The position numbers and the translations under genes are program-made. The notes under the pieces were generated by a model. That model saw only the letters and a program-made list of their open reading frames with translations. It did no database searches and had not been told where the DNA came from. Below are positions 16,356 to 24,713 of a DNA stretch of 64,000 nucleotides, one piece after another; positions within the stretch are counted from its first letter, which is position 1; every line of letters starts with the position of its first letter. The DNA is taken from the NCBI RefSeq assembly GCF_002266465.3, contig NZ_CP029427.2, positions 4,466,501 through 4,530,500 of the forward strand, given 5' to 3'. The DNA is from Bradyrhizobium symbiodeficiens (GTDB lineage: Bacteria; Pseudomonadota; Alphaproteobacteria; Rhizobiales; Xanthobacteraceae).

Positions 16356-16473
16356 CTCATCCTCATGGTGAGGAGGCGCTCTTGCGCCGTCTCGAACCAT
16401 GAGGATGCCCGAAACGCTTCTTTGTTGTGGCCATCCTTCGAGACGCTTGCTTCGCAAGCTCCTCAGGATGAGG
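16356..16473. repeat. Interspersed palindromic repeat, family C
   Basis: CTCATCCTCATGGTGAGGAGG near the start, AACCATGAGGATGCCC in the middle and CTCCTCAGGATGAGGA at the end form nested inverted repeats. A second imperfect stem, CTTCGAGACGCTTGCTTCGC, lies inside. The element fills the whole gap between the MaoC gene and the DUF35 gene, and I see no gene in it. Confidence 0.7.
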
Positions 16474-16479
16474 ACCGTC

Positions 16480-16869
16480 CTACGCCACCGTGAAGAACGG
16501 CAGTGGCGCGCCGTCGGTCGGCTTGAACACTACCTTCACCTTCTGGCCGATCTTCAGCTTCTCCAGATCGCAGTCGACGAAATTGGTCTGCACCGACGGG
16601 CCCTCCTTCAGCGTGACGTAGCCGATGGCGTAGGGACCGGTCGGCGACTTCCGCATGAGGCTCCAGGTGTAGATGGTGCCCTCGCCCGAGGCTTCCTCCC
16701 ACACCGTCTTGTCGGAGTAGCAGAACGGGCAGATCGAGCGCGGGAAGTAATGGGCTTCGCCGCACGCGGTGCAGCGCTTGATCATGAACTTGCCCTCTTT
16801 CGCCGCATCCCAGAACGCTGCGGTCTCGGGGTTCGTCACCGGGGCCGGATATTTCTTTGCATCTACCAT
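16480..16869 (-). CDS. Zn-ribbon/OB-fold (DUF35) acyl-CoA protein
   Basis: A 129-residue DUF35 protein. The N-terminal rubredoxin-like zinc ribbon has RCTACGEAHYFPRSICPFC (two CxxC pairs), followed by an OB fold (GTIYTWSLMRKSPTGPYAIG onward). DUF35 proteins bind acyl-CoA and partner with thiolase-like proteins, for example in the Ltp2-type steroid aldolase. Here its ATG overlaps the thiolase TGA by one base (TGATG), which implies translational coupling and a 1:1 complex. I set the start at that ATG rather than further upstream. Confidence 0.88.
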   Translation of the reverse strand: MVDAKKYPAPVTNPETAAFWDAAKEGKFMIKRCTACGEAHYFPRSICPFCYSDKTVWEEASGEGTIYTWSLMRKSPTGPYAIGYVTLKEGPSVQTNFVDCDLEKLKIGQKVKVVFKPTDGAPLPFFTVA

Positions 16870-18026
16870 CACACGCGCTCCAGAATGGCCGTCGAAGCGG
16901 CGTGGCGAACACCCAGAAGGCCGCCGGTGCCGTGGGCGATGGCCAGATCGCAATTCTTGACCTGCACCTTCGGATGCGCCTCGCCGCGCAGCTGCCGCAC
17001 GGCCTCAATGATCTTGGTCATGCCGCCGCGGTTGACGGGATGGTTGCTGCAGAGGCCACCGCCGTCGGTGTTGAACGGCAGCTTGCCGACGCCCGAGATC
17101 AGATTGCCGTCGGCGACGAACTTGCCGCCCTCGCCCTTCTTGCAGAAACCGAGGTCTTCCAGCTGCATCAGCACCGTGATGGTGAAGCTGTCATAGATCG
17201 AGGCGTACTTGATGTCCTGCGGCGTGATGCCGGCTTCCTCGAACGCACGCGGGCCGGACCAGATGCCGGCAGAGTAAGTAAGATCGAGATCCTTGCCGCC
17301 ACGCGGGCCCTTCATGGCTTCGCCGTGGCCGATCAGCTTGACCAGCGGCTTCTTCAGGCTCTTCGCAATCTCGGGCGTCGTCACGATCAGCGCGCCGCCG
17401 CCGTCGGAGACGACGCAGCAATCCATGCGATGCAAGGGATCGGAGATCATCGGCGAGTTCAGGACGTCCTCGACGGTGACGACGTCCTTGAGCATCGCAT
17501 GCGGATTGTACTGCGCATGGTGCGAGGCTGCGACCTTGATCCAGGCGAGCTGTTCGCTCGTGGTGCCGTAGTCGTGCATATGGCGCATGGCACACATGCC
17601 ATAGGCATTGTGCGTGGTCGCGCCGTAAGCCAACTCGAAATCGGCCTCGGCGCCGGATGCGCGTGGCGGCATCGCGCCGGTGCGCGGCTTGCCGGCCAAT
17701 GTGATCAGCGCGATCGAGCACTTGCCGGCCGCGATGGCTTCAGCGGCATGGCCGAGATGGATGATGTAGGAACAGCCGCCGGTCTCGGTGGAATCGACGT
17801 GGCGGAGCTTCTTGGTGTTGAGACCGAGATAATCGACCATCGGCCAGGCGCCGCCGGGCGCATCGCCGGCGCAGAAATAGCCGTCGACATCATCCTTGCT
17901 GATCCCGGCATCCTCGATCGCCCCCTTGGCGACCTCGGCGTGGAGCTGCGCGGTGGATTTGTCCGGCGCATGCCGGGTCGGGTGTTCGTAAATCCCGGCA
18001 ATGTAGGCCTTGCCCTTGATGGTCAA
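16869..18026 (-). CDS. SCP-x-type thiolase (non-canonical)
   Basis: A 385-residue thiolase-fold protein of the sterol-carrier-protein x type. HVDSTETGGCSYIIHLGHA holds the probable nucleophilic Cys. Late motifs are GGGLCSNHPVNRGG, where the usual GHPxGATG is altered, and AHGTGGLLG. DUF35-coupled thiolases of this shape may be thiolases or retro-aldolases (Ltp2-like), and I cannot choose. The gene uses a TTG start, decided by GGAGACC upstream and the lack of a suitable ATG. Its stop overlaps the DUF35 start. The 334 bases before it hold only a family D repeat (18269-18353) and no gene that I see. Confidence 0.85.
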   Translation of the reverse strand: MTIKGKAYIAGIYEHPTRHAPDKSTAQLHAEVAKGAIEDAGISKDDVDGYFCAGDAPGGAWPMVDYLGLNTKKLRHVDSTETGGCSYIIHLGHAAEAIAAGKCSIALITLAGKPRTGAMPPRASGAEADFELAYGATTHNAYGMCAMRHMHDYGTTSEQLAWIKVAASHHAQYNPHAMLKDVVTVEDVLNSPMISDPLHRMDCCVVSDGGGALIVTTPEIAKSLKKPLVKLIGHGEAMKGPRGGKDLDLTYSAGIWSGPRAFEEAGITPQDIKYASIYDSFTITVLMQLEDLGFCKKGEGGKFVADGNLISGVGKLPFNTDGGGLCSNHPVNRGGMTKIIEAVRQLRGEAHPKVQVKNCDLAIAHGTGGLLGVRHAASTAILERV

Positions 18027-18268
18027 AACAGAGGTCTCCGCTGGCGTTTCTTATTGCTCCGTTTTTCTGAACCGCGGTGGGCGGATTGGCAAGCGCGTAA
18101 ATATTCCGCCCTGCGAGAGGGCAGCGGGTTGGCGCAAGTGGGTGATCATGATCGAGCTCACAGCGCCCGCGGAGGTACCCATTTTTTGAAAAACAACCCC
18201 ATGCACAGTAGAGCGGTGGTTGATTTCACTTGAGAATTTCCACGACCGACAAAGCGACTTTGCTGGCT

Positions 18269-18353
18269 CGTAGGGCGGATTATCCGAAGGCGTAATCCGC
18301 CACTTTGATCTCGACCCGGAATGGCGGATTACGCTTCGCTAATCCGTCCTACG
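18269..18353. repeat. Interspersed palindromic repeat, family D
   Basis: Left arm CGTAGGGCGGATTA and right arm TAATCCGTCCTACG are near-exact inverted repeats, with inner arms GCGTAATCCGCCA and TGGCGGATTACGC. A second copy is at 31088-31180. It sits 8 bases past the stop of the 18361-21852 gene and could end its transcript. Confidence 0.75.
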
Positions 18354-18360
18354 GGACTGC

Positions 18361-21300
18361 CTATTCCGCCGCGATCTGCCTCGGTGCGGGCGGCGGGCTC
18401 GCGAGGTCGGCGGCGAGCTGGGCATAACGCGCTTTCGCATCTGCCACCGCCTTCTCCTTCACCGGGCCGTAGCCGCGGATGCGGTCGGGCAGCGAGAGCA
18501 ATTCCACCGCGGTGTCGATGGTGACCGGCGACAACAGGCCGAGCACGGTTGCGACGTCCTTCTCGTAGCCGGCGATCAGATCGCGCTCGAGCTTGCGGTC
18601 GGGGCTGCGGCCGAAGATGTCGAGCGGCGTGCCGCGCAGGAATTTGAGCTTCGCCAGCACGCCGAAGACGTTGAGCATCCACGGGCCGAAGGCGCGCTTC
18701 TTCGGACGGCCGAGCGGGTCGAGGCCACCACCGAGGATCGGCGGGGCGAGGTTGAAGTTGAACGTGAAGTCGCCTTCGAATTGATCGCGGAGCTGCTTGG
18801 CGAAGGCGCCATCGGTGTAAAGGCGCGCGACCTCATATTCGTCCTTGTAGGCCAGCAGCTTGGCGTAGTTCACCGCGACCGCGCGCGGCAGCGCCTCGTC
18901 GTAGCCACCCTTGACCGCGGCATCCCGCACCTGATCGACCAGCTTGCGATAGCGCCGGGCGAGACCGTTGTTCTGGTAAGCGGTCAGATGCCTGGTGCGA
19001 TGCTCGATGACCTCGTCGAGCGTCATGGCGTCCAGCGTCTTCGGAGCAACGACCTCGTCCGTTCCCTTCAGCATGCCGGAGAGGCGCGCGGGATCAGCGA
19101 CCGCGAGGCGGCCGAGCCGGAAGGCTTCCTTGTTCATCTTGATCGAGACGCCATTGATCTCGATGGCCTGCTCGATCGATTCCGCGGACAGGGGGAACAG
19201 GCCCTTCTGATAGGCATAGCCCATCATCATCATGTTGGTGGCGATGGCATCGCCGAGCAGTTGCTCGGCCGGCTTGCTAAAATCGAAGAACACCGAGTCC
19301 TTGTGCAGCGCCGTCTCCAGCAATCCATTCAGCTTCCGAGTCTGGAAGTTGAAGTCGCGATTGAGGACGAAATCGGCGGTGGGTATGACGTGGCTGTTGA
19401 TGATGCCGCGGGTCCGGGCGGAGTCGCAGAGCGAGATCGTGTCCTTGGCGACTGCGACCACCTCGTCGGCGGCGAGCACGAGATCAGCCGTGCCGGTGAC
19501 GATGCGCGAACAGGTCACCTCCGCCGGGTGATCGGACAGGCGGACATGGCTGAGCACCGCGCCGCCCTTTTGGGCCAAGCCCGACATGTCGAGGATCATC
19601 GAGGCCTTGCCCTCGATATGGGCGGCCATGCCGAGCAGCGCGCCGATGGTGAGAACGCCGGTGCCTCCGACACCGCCGACCGCGATGTTGTAGGGCTTGT
19701 CGAGCGTCGGGCGCGAGACCGGCTCGGGCAGCGCGCCGATATCGGCGAGCTCAGCCGGCGCGCGGTGGCGCGGCTTGCCGCCGTCCACGGTGACGAAGGA
19801 CGGACAGAAGCCCTTCACACAGGAATAGTCCTTGTTGCAGGACGACTGGTTGATGGCACGCTTGCGGCCGAACTCGGTCTCCAGCGGCTCGACCGAGATG
19901 CAGTTCGACTGCACCGAACAGTCGCCGCAGCCCTCGCAGACGGCCGGGTTGATCATGACGCGGCGCGCCGGATCCTCCATCAGGCCGCGCTTGCGGCGGC
20001 GGCGCTTCTCGGCGGCGCAGGTCTGGACGAAAACGATCGCCGATGTGCCCTGGTGCTCCCGGCACATCTTCATGACGTTCTGCAGTTCGTCGCGATGATA
20101 GAGCTTCACGCCGGGCGCGATGCTGTCGGAGGGATAGGCATCGGGCGTCTCAGAGACCAGATAGATCTCGCGGATGCCTTCGGCGTGGAGCTGGAAGGTG
20201 ATCTGCTGCGGCGAGAGATCGCCGTCGTGGCGCTGGCCGCCGGTCATGGCGACAGCGTCGTTGTAGAGGATCTTGTAGGTGATGTTGGTCTTGGAGGCGA
20301 CCGCCTGGCGGATCGCGAGAAGACCGGAGTGGAAGTAGGTGCCGTCGCCGAGATTGGCGAAGATGTGGTTTTCGTTGGTGAACGGCGCGATGCCGACCCA
20401 CGGCACGCCCTCGCCGCCCATATGCGTGAAGGTCTCGGTCGAGCGATCCATCCACAGCGCCATGAAGTGGCAGCCGATGCCGGCCAGCGCGCGGCTTCCT
20501 TCGGGGACTTTCGTGGAGGTGTTGTGGGGACAGCCGGAGCAGAAATACGGGGTGCGGGAGACAGGCGCCACCGCCTGCATCTGGGTCGCCTGACGGCCGT
20601 TGAACCAATCGGCCTTGGCGCGGAGCATCTCCGCGATCTCCGGGTTGAGATCAAGCCGGAGAAGTCGTTCGGTCAGCGAGGTCGCGAGCGAGGCGACGCT
20701 GAGCTCGGCCGAGAACGTCAGGAATCGCTTGTCGTGCTCGTCCATCTTGCCGACGATGCGCGGGCGCACGTCGTCGCGCCAGTTGAACAACTCCTGCTTG
20801 ACCTGGTTCTCGACGATCTCGCGGCGCTCTTCGATGATGAATATCTCTTCCAGCCCGACCGCGAACTGGCGCACGCCTTCCGGCTCCAGCGGCCAGGGCA
20901 TCCCGATCTTGTAGAGGCGAAGGCCGATCCTGGCCGCGACCTCTTCGGTGATGCCAAGCTCGCGCAGCGCCTGCCGGACGTCCTCGTAGCTCTTGCCCGA
21001 GGCCATGATGCCGAAGCGGGCGTTCGGCGAATCCATGGTGATGCGGTTGACCTTGTTGGCGCGCGCGAAGGCGATCGCGGCAAATCCCTTGTAGTCCTGC
21101 AGACGGCGGTCCTGCTCGAAGCGGTCGTCGGGCCAGCGCAGGTTGAGGCCGCCTTGCGGCATCTCGAAATCGGTCGGGATGATGAACGGCTTCATCTCGT
21201 CGCTGAGATCGATCTCGGCGGTGGTCTCCACCGTCTCCGTGATCACCTTCATGCCGACCCAGCAGCCCGAATAGCGCGACATCGCGATGCCGAGCAGGCC

Positions 21301-21852
21301 CATCTCGATCATCTCGTGGATGCTCGAGGGATAAAGATACGGCATCAGCGCCGACATGAAGGCATGGTCGGACTGATGCGGGACAGTCGAGGATTTCGCG
21401 CCGTGGTCGTCGCCGGCAAGGCACAGCACGCCGCCGTTCTTGGCGGAGCCGGCCGCGTTGCCGTGGCGGAACACGTCGCCGCAGCGGTCGACGCCGGGAC
21501 CCTTGCCGTACCAGATGCCGACCACGCCGTCGTATTTGGCGCCGGGCGAGAGGTTGAGCTGCTGCGAGCCCCAGACCGCGGTGGCCGCAAGATCCTCGTT
21601 CACGCCGGGCTGGAACTTGATGTTGTACTGTTCGAGGTGTTTTCGCGCGGCGAACAGCTGCTGGTCGTAGCCGCCGAGCGGCGAGCCACGATAACCGGAG
21701 ATAAAGCCTGCGGTGTTGAGCCCCGCCGCGCGGTCGCGCCGGATCTGGGCCATGGGCAGGCGAACCAGGGCCTGGATGCCCGTGGTGAAGACGTGCCCGG
21801 TTTCCTGGGTGTATTTTTGATCGAGACTGATCGGACCCTGGTTGATGCCCAT
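18361..21852 (-). CDS. Fused indolepyruvate:ferredoxin oxidoreductase-type enzyme
   Basis: A 1163-residue single-chain 2-oxoacid:ferredoxin oxidoreductase. The N-terminal pyrimidine-binding part has GYRGSPLGGYDQQ and GVNEDLAATAVWGSQQ. Near residue 440 lies CSGCPHNTSTKVPEGS, and the TPP domain has GIGCHFMALWMDR and NLGDGTYFHSG. A 4Fe-4S region follows at about 635-690 (CEGCGDCSVQSNC, then CNKDYSCVKGFCPSF). The gamma domain starts at about 725 with VGGVGGTGVLTIG. Such enzymes oxidise indolepyruvate or other aryl/branched 2-oxoacids to acyl-CoA with ferredoxin. No ferredoxin gene is adjacent. The single-gene form is typical of Bradyrhizobium and other aerobic proteobacteria. It lies upstream of the thiolase gene on the same strand, but a gap with repeats separates them. 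Confidence 0.9.
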   Translation of the reverse strand: MGINQGPISLDQKYTQETGHVFTTGIQALVRLPMAQIRRDRAAGLNTAGFISGYRGSPLGGYDQQLFAARKHLEQYNIKFQPGVNEDLAATAVWGSQQLNLSPGAKYDGVVGIWYGKGPGVDRCGDVFRHGNAAGSAKNGGVLCLAGDDHGAKSSTVPHQSDHAFMSALMPYLYPSSIHEMIEMGLLGIAMSRYSGCWVGMKVITETVETTAEIDLSDEMKPFIIPTDFEMPQGGLNLRWPDDRFEQDRRLQDYKGFAAIAFARANKVNRITMDSPNARFGIMASGKSYEDVRQALRELGITEEVAARIGLRLYKIGMPWPLEPEGVRQFAVGLEEIFIIEERREIVENQVKQELFNWRDDVRPRIVGKMDEHDKRFLTFSAELSVASLATSLTERLLRLDLNPEIAEMLRAKADWFNGRQATQMQAVAPVSRTPYFCSGCPHNTSTKVPEGSRALAGIGCHFMALWMDRSTETFTHMGGEGVPWVGIAPFTNENHIFANLGDGTYFHSGLLAIRQAVASKTNITYKILYNDAVAMTGGQRHDGDLSPQQITFQLHAEGIREIYLVSETPDAYPSDSIAPGVKLYHRDELQNVMKMCREHQGTSAIVFVQTCAAEKRRRRKRGLMEDPARRVMINPAVCEGCGDCSVQSNCISVEPLETEFGRKRAINQSSCNKDYSCVKGFCPSFVTVDGGKPRHRAPAELADIGALPEPVSRPTLDKPYNIAVGGVGGTGVLTIGALLGMAAHIEGKASMILDMSGLAQKGGAVLSHVRLSDHPAEVTCSRIVTGTADLVLAADEVVAVAKDTISLCDSARTRGIINSHVIPTADFVLNRDFNFQTRKLNGLLETALHKDSVFFDFSKPAEQLLGDAIATNMMMMGYAYQKGLFPLSAESIEQAIEINGVSIKMNKEAFRLGRLAVADPARLSGMLKGTDEVVAPKTLDAMTLDEVIEHRTRHLTAYQNNGLARRYRKLVDQVRDAAVKGGYDEALPRAVAVNYAKLLAYKDEYEVARLYTDGAFAKQLRDQFEGDFTFNFNLAPPILGGGLDPLGRPKKRAFGPWMLNVFGVLAKLKFLRGTPLDIFGRSPDRKLERDLIAGYEKDVATVLGLLSPVTIDTAVELLSLPDRIRGYGPVKEKAVADAKARYAQLAADLASPPPAPRQIAAE

Positions 21853-22136
21853 GCCGTCCTCTTTTATCGCCCTGTTCAGGTCTTGCTGACCTAAGCCGTT
21901 GCCGTCCCGTTATTTTTAGTTAGGGCGCGCCGACCAATCTCGCCACTCTATGTCGGATATTTCACGATCCGCATCACAAATCTGGACCAAAGGGGGTGTC
22001 GGGTTAAAATCGCAACTTCGTGGCCTGAAACATGCGTGCCGTTTTCAATTTGTGTCACCATACCCCCACTGTGGCGAAATGAACTGATGCCCCCGTCGTG
22101 CCGGATGCGGGCGATTGGTCGCAGGAGAGACTTTCG

Positions 22137-23372
22137 ATGCGGACGATTCTGGCAGGCTCCGCTCTTGTCGGTCTGGCGTTGTGCAGTGCGGTTGCAGGCG
22201 TGGCCCGCGCCGCCGAGCCCTCGCCGGAGCTGATCGCTTACGGCAAGACGCTGGTCGAGGCCGGCGACTGCGCGGGCTGCCACACCGCCGATCCGGCAAA
22301 ACCGTTCGCGGGGGGCAAGCGTATCGCCACGCCCTTCGGCGCGATCTATGCGCCGAACCTGACCCCGGACCGCGACACCGGGATCGGCGCCTGGCTGGAT
22401 GCCGATTTCGTGCGCGCGATGCGCACCGGTATCGCGCCCGACGGCTCGAACTATTACCCGGCGTTTCCTTATCCCTATTTCACCAAGATGACGAAGGACG
22501 ACACGCTGGCGATCCGCGCCTATCTCGGCACACTTGCGCCCGTCATCAGCCGCAACAAGCCGCCGGAGCTGCGCTGGCCGTTCGGCTATCGCGGGCTGAT
22601 GCGGGTCTGGAACGCGATGTATTTCAAGCCCGGCCTGTTCGAGCCGGACCAGAGCAAGAGCGCGGCCTGGAACAGAGGCGGCTATCTCGTCACCGGGCTC
22701 GGTCATTGCGGCGCCTGCCACACGCCGAAGAACTATTTCGGCGCCGACAAGAGCGCGCAGGCACTGTCAGGCAATAAGGTCGCGGGCTGGTTTGCTCCCC
22801 GACTCGATGGCGCTGCGCGCACGGGATTGAAATCGTGGAGCGAGGAGGACATCACCGAGTATCTGCAGAGCGGGCGCAATGGGAAGAGCCATGCCGGCGG
22901 GCCGATGGCCGAAGTGATCGTCAATTCAACGTCGAAGATGAGCGATGCCGATGTGCGCGCGATCGCGGTGTACCTGAAAAGCCTGCCGCCGGCGCGGCGC
23001 GAGACCATCGTGACGCCGCCTGACGAGACCGAAATGAGGGCCGGCCAGGCGGTCTACGCAAAGCTCTGCGTCGCCTGCCACGAAGCCGACGGCTCGGGCA
23101 GCCCGCGGATCTATCCGCCGCTGCCCGGAAATGCGCTGCTGCAATCGGTCAATCCGTCCTCCACCTTGCGCATCATCCTCGACGGCGCCCACACCGTGAC
23201 GACCCCGCGCGCGCCCAACACCGGCGAGATGCCGCCCTACGCCAGGCAATTGTCCAATGAGGAAATCGCGGCGGTGACGAACTACATCCGCAATTCCTGG
23301 GGCAACGCGGCGCCGCTGGTGACGCCGGCGCAGGTGGCGAAGGCGCGCAAGGGAGAGGCGAATGGGCAGTAG
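22137..23372 (+). CDS. Triheme cytochrome c of alcohol/gluconate dehydrogenase type
   Basis: A 411-residue periplasmic protein. A signal peptide (about residues 1-26, ending VARAAEP) is followed by three CxxCH heme sites: CAGCH (45-49), CGACH (about 191) and CVACH (about 311). The distal segments MPPYARQLSNEEIAAVTNYI and TKMTKDDTLAIRAYLGTL have the usual Met-ligand context. This is the layout of the cytochrome subunit of membrane alcohol, aldehyde and gluconate dehydrogenases, which passes electrons to quinone or oxidase. No dehydrogenase subunit is adjacent. GCAGGAGAGAC before the ATG at 22137 decides the start. Confidence 0.88.
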   Translation: MRTILAGSALVGLALCSAVAGVARAAEPSPELIAYGKTLVEAGDCAGCHTADPAKPFAGGKRIATPFGAIYAPNLTPDRDTGIGAWLDADFVRAMRTGIAPDGSNYYPAFPYPYFTKMTKDDTLAIRAYLGTLAPVISRNKPPELRWPFGYRGLMRVWNAMYFKPGLFEPDQSKSAAWNRGGYLVTGLGHCGACHTPKNYFGADKSAQALSGNKVAGWFAPRLDGAARTGLKSWSEEDITEYLQSGRNGKSHAGGPMAEVIVNSTSKMSDADVRAIAVYLKSLPPARRETIVTPPDETEMRAGQAVYAKLCVACHEADGSGSPRIYPPLPGNALLQSVNPSSTLRIILDGAHTVTTPRAPNTGEMPPYARQLSNEEIAAVTNYIRNSWGNAAPLVTPAQVAKARKGEANGQ

Positions 23373-23410
23373 TGAGTAGCGAATGGCCAGATATCGCCAT
23401 TCGCACGCGA
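23370..23410. repeat. Short palindromic repeat, family F
   Basis: GTGAGTAGCGAATGGC and a GCCATTCGC arm separated by AGATAT form an imperfect hairpin that overlaps the cytochrome stop codon. A longer copy with the same GAGTAGCGAATGGC core lies at 50485-50547 in the ribosomal operon. It could serve as a terminator for both convergent genes. Confidence 0.6.
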
Positions 23411-23416
23411 CAGCGC

Positions 23417-24061
23417 TCACCGCTCCTCATCTCCCGTGAAGACGAATTTCGGCATCTCCCATTTGTAGCGCACCGCGAGCAGGCGGAAGCTGAGACCGAG
23501 CACGAAGGTCAGGATCGTCCAGAGCTCGGCATTGAGGTTGAGGCCGAAGGCGGTGGCGTAGAACAGTCCCGTCACCACCGAGACGCTGGCGTAGAGTTCG
23601 GATCGAAACAGCAGCGGCACGTCGTTGCAGAGCACGTCGCGCAGCACGCCGCCGGCGCAGCCCGTCACCATGCCCGACACGATCACGATCGGCAGCGAGG
23701 CATCCATCTGCCAGCCGACGTTGCAGCCGATCATGGTGAAGACGACGAGACCGATGGCATCGAGCACGATGAACGCGAGGTGCAACCGATGCACCAGCCG
23801 TGCGATCAGGATCGTCAGCAGCGCCGCGCCACCCGGCAGCACGAGGTAGATCGGGTTGGCCACCCACACCAGCGGATAGTGACCGAGAAACAGGTCGCGT
23901 AGCGTGCCGCCGCCGAGTGCGGTCACGCAGGCGAGAAGACAAACGCCGACATAGTCCATGCTGCGCCGGCCGGCAGCCAGTGCCGCCGTCATCCCCTCTG
24001 CCGTGATGGCGACGAGCGCCAGAAGATGCAGGACGCTATCCGTCGGCGGCAGGCTCCACAT
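23417..24061 (-). CDS. TRIC/YadS-type (UPF0126) membrane channel
   Basis: A 214-residue inner-membrane protein with seven predicted helices in two repeats. The twin glycine motifs GGGTLRDLFLGHYPLVW and GGVLRDVLCNDVPLLF mark the UPF0126/TRIC family, whose members are trimeric cation channels (bacterial homologues of the sarcoplasmic TRIC channel). The start is the ATG at 24061, preceded by GAAGGGAACAG. The longer open frame upstream lacks membrane character and codes for a low-complexity Arg-rich stretch, so I leave it out. Physiological role in bacteria is unsettled. Confidence 0.88.
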   Translation of the reverse strand: MWSLPPTDSVLHLLALVAITAEGMTAALAAGRRSMDYVGVCLLACVTALGGGTLRDLFLGHYPLVWVANPIYLVLPGGAALLTILIARLVHRLHLAFIVLDAIGLVVFTMIGCNVGWQMDASLPIVIVSGMVTGCAGGVLRDVLCNDVPLLFRSELYASVSVVTGLFYATAFGLNLNAELWTILTFVLGLSFRLLAVRYKWEMPKFVFTGDEER

Positions 24062-24168
24062 CGGCTGTTCCCTTCGTTGCGGCCATGGAACCCGCGTGCT
24101 GTTCCCTGCCAGACAGGTTCCCGATTCCCGCAACGAGGGCAACATGCGACGAAAGCATAAGGAGGCGC

Positions 24169-24194
24169 GGAACAGAATCTCGCATCCACGGGTT
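24169..24194 (+). promoter_or_regulatory. Near-match EcfG-type promoter
   Basis: GGAAC (24169-24173), 17 bases, then GGTT (24191-24194), one base off the CGTT consensus. The position, 32 bases before the start of the 24227 gene, fits a short leader with its own ribosome binding site. It is weaker evidence than the exact match at 3194-3218. Confidence 0.4.
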
Positions 24195-24226
24195 GTCCGG
24201 ATGTCACAAACGAGGAGACCCAACCG

Positions 24227-24655
24227 ATGGCTGACGACCGTTTTCCCAACGATCCGTACCGCCCGAACCTCGCCGACGATGAGTATGTTCGCGCGGCGCG
24301 CCGGGATGCCGACCTGCAGGCCGACCCCGAGCTCAGCGAAGGCCCCGCCTCGAGCGGCAAGGTTGCGATGTTCGCCGTTGCGATCGCCCTTGTGCTGGGT
24401 GCCGTGTTCTACGGCCTGAACAACTCCAGCACGACGAACCAGGCAAGCACCGCGCCGGCGACGCAGACCGCCCAGCAGGCGCCTGCGACCAATCCGGCCG
24501 CGCCTCCCGGCATGCGCGACGTGACGCCGCGCAACAACACCGAGCCGGGCGTGACCACGGGTGCGGCGCCGAGCCGGCCGGCCGCGCCTTCGCCGGATAC
24601 GCCGGCGGCAAAGCCGGCGCCGGATACGCAGACGCCGTCTGATGGCGCGAAGTAA
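24227..24655 (+). CDS. Single-pass membrane protein with Pro/Ala/Thr tail
   Basis: A 142-residue protein. An acidic cytosolic head (MADDRFPNDPYRPNLADDEY, about residues 1-44) is followed by one transmembrane helix (about 45-65, VAMFAVAIALVLGAVFYGL) and a low-complexity Pro/Ala/Thr tail expected in the periplasm. GAGGAGACC precedes the ATG. The head resembles the N-termini of conserved Bradyrhizobium proteins of unknown role. It is followed by a strong terminator and preceded by an EcfG-like promoter, so it is probably a monocistronic stress-linked gene. Confidence 0.7.
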   Translation: MADDRFPNDPYRPNLADDEYVRAARRDADLQADPELSEGPASSGKVAMFAVAIALVLGAVFYGLNNSSTTNQASTAPATQTAQQAPATNPAAPPGMRDVTPRNNTEPGVTTGAAPSRPAAPSPDTPAAKPAPDTQTPSDGAK

Positions 24656-24677
24656 CAATTCGCAATGAGATTTGAGA

Positions 24678-24704
24678 GCGGCGGGACAATGTCCCGCCGC
24701 TTTT
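24678..24704 (+). terminator. Intrinsic terminator
   Basis: A 10-bp stem, GCGGCGGGAC and GTCCCGCCGC with an AAT loop, is followed by TTTTCG. It lies just past the stop of the 24227-24655 gene and 10 bases before the end of the convergent 24714 gene. The minus-strand version lacks a T run, so it mainly serves the plus gene. Confidence 0.75.
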
Positions 24705-24713
24705 CGTTGGCCT

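Noticed and set aside
18781..21894. A 1037-codon open frame on the plus strand opposite the indolepyruvate oxidoreductase gene
   Set aside because: It mirrors the codon positions of a clear, conserved enzyme gene. High GC makes such antisense frames common, and it shows no domain, signal or ribosome binding site.
24062..24658. N-terminal extension of the TRIC-type gene (to 413 codons)
   Set aside because: The added part is an Arg-rich low-complexity shadow of the plus-strand gene at 24227-24655, and a good ribosome binding site marks 24061 as the start.
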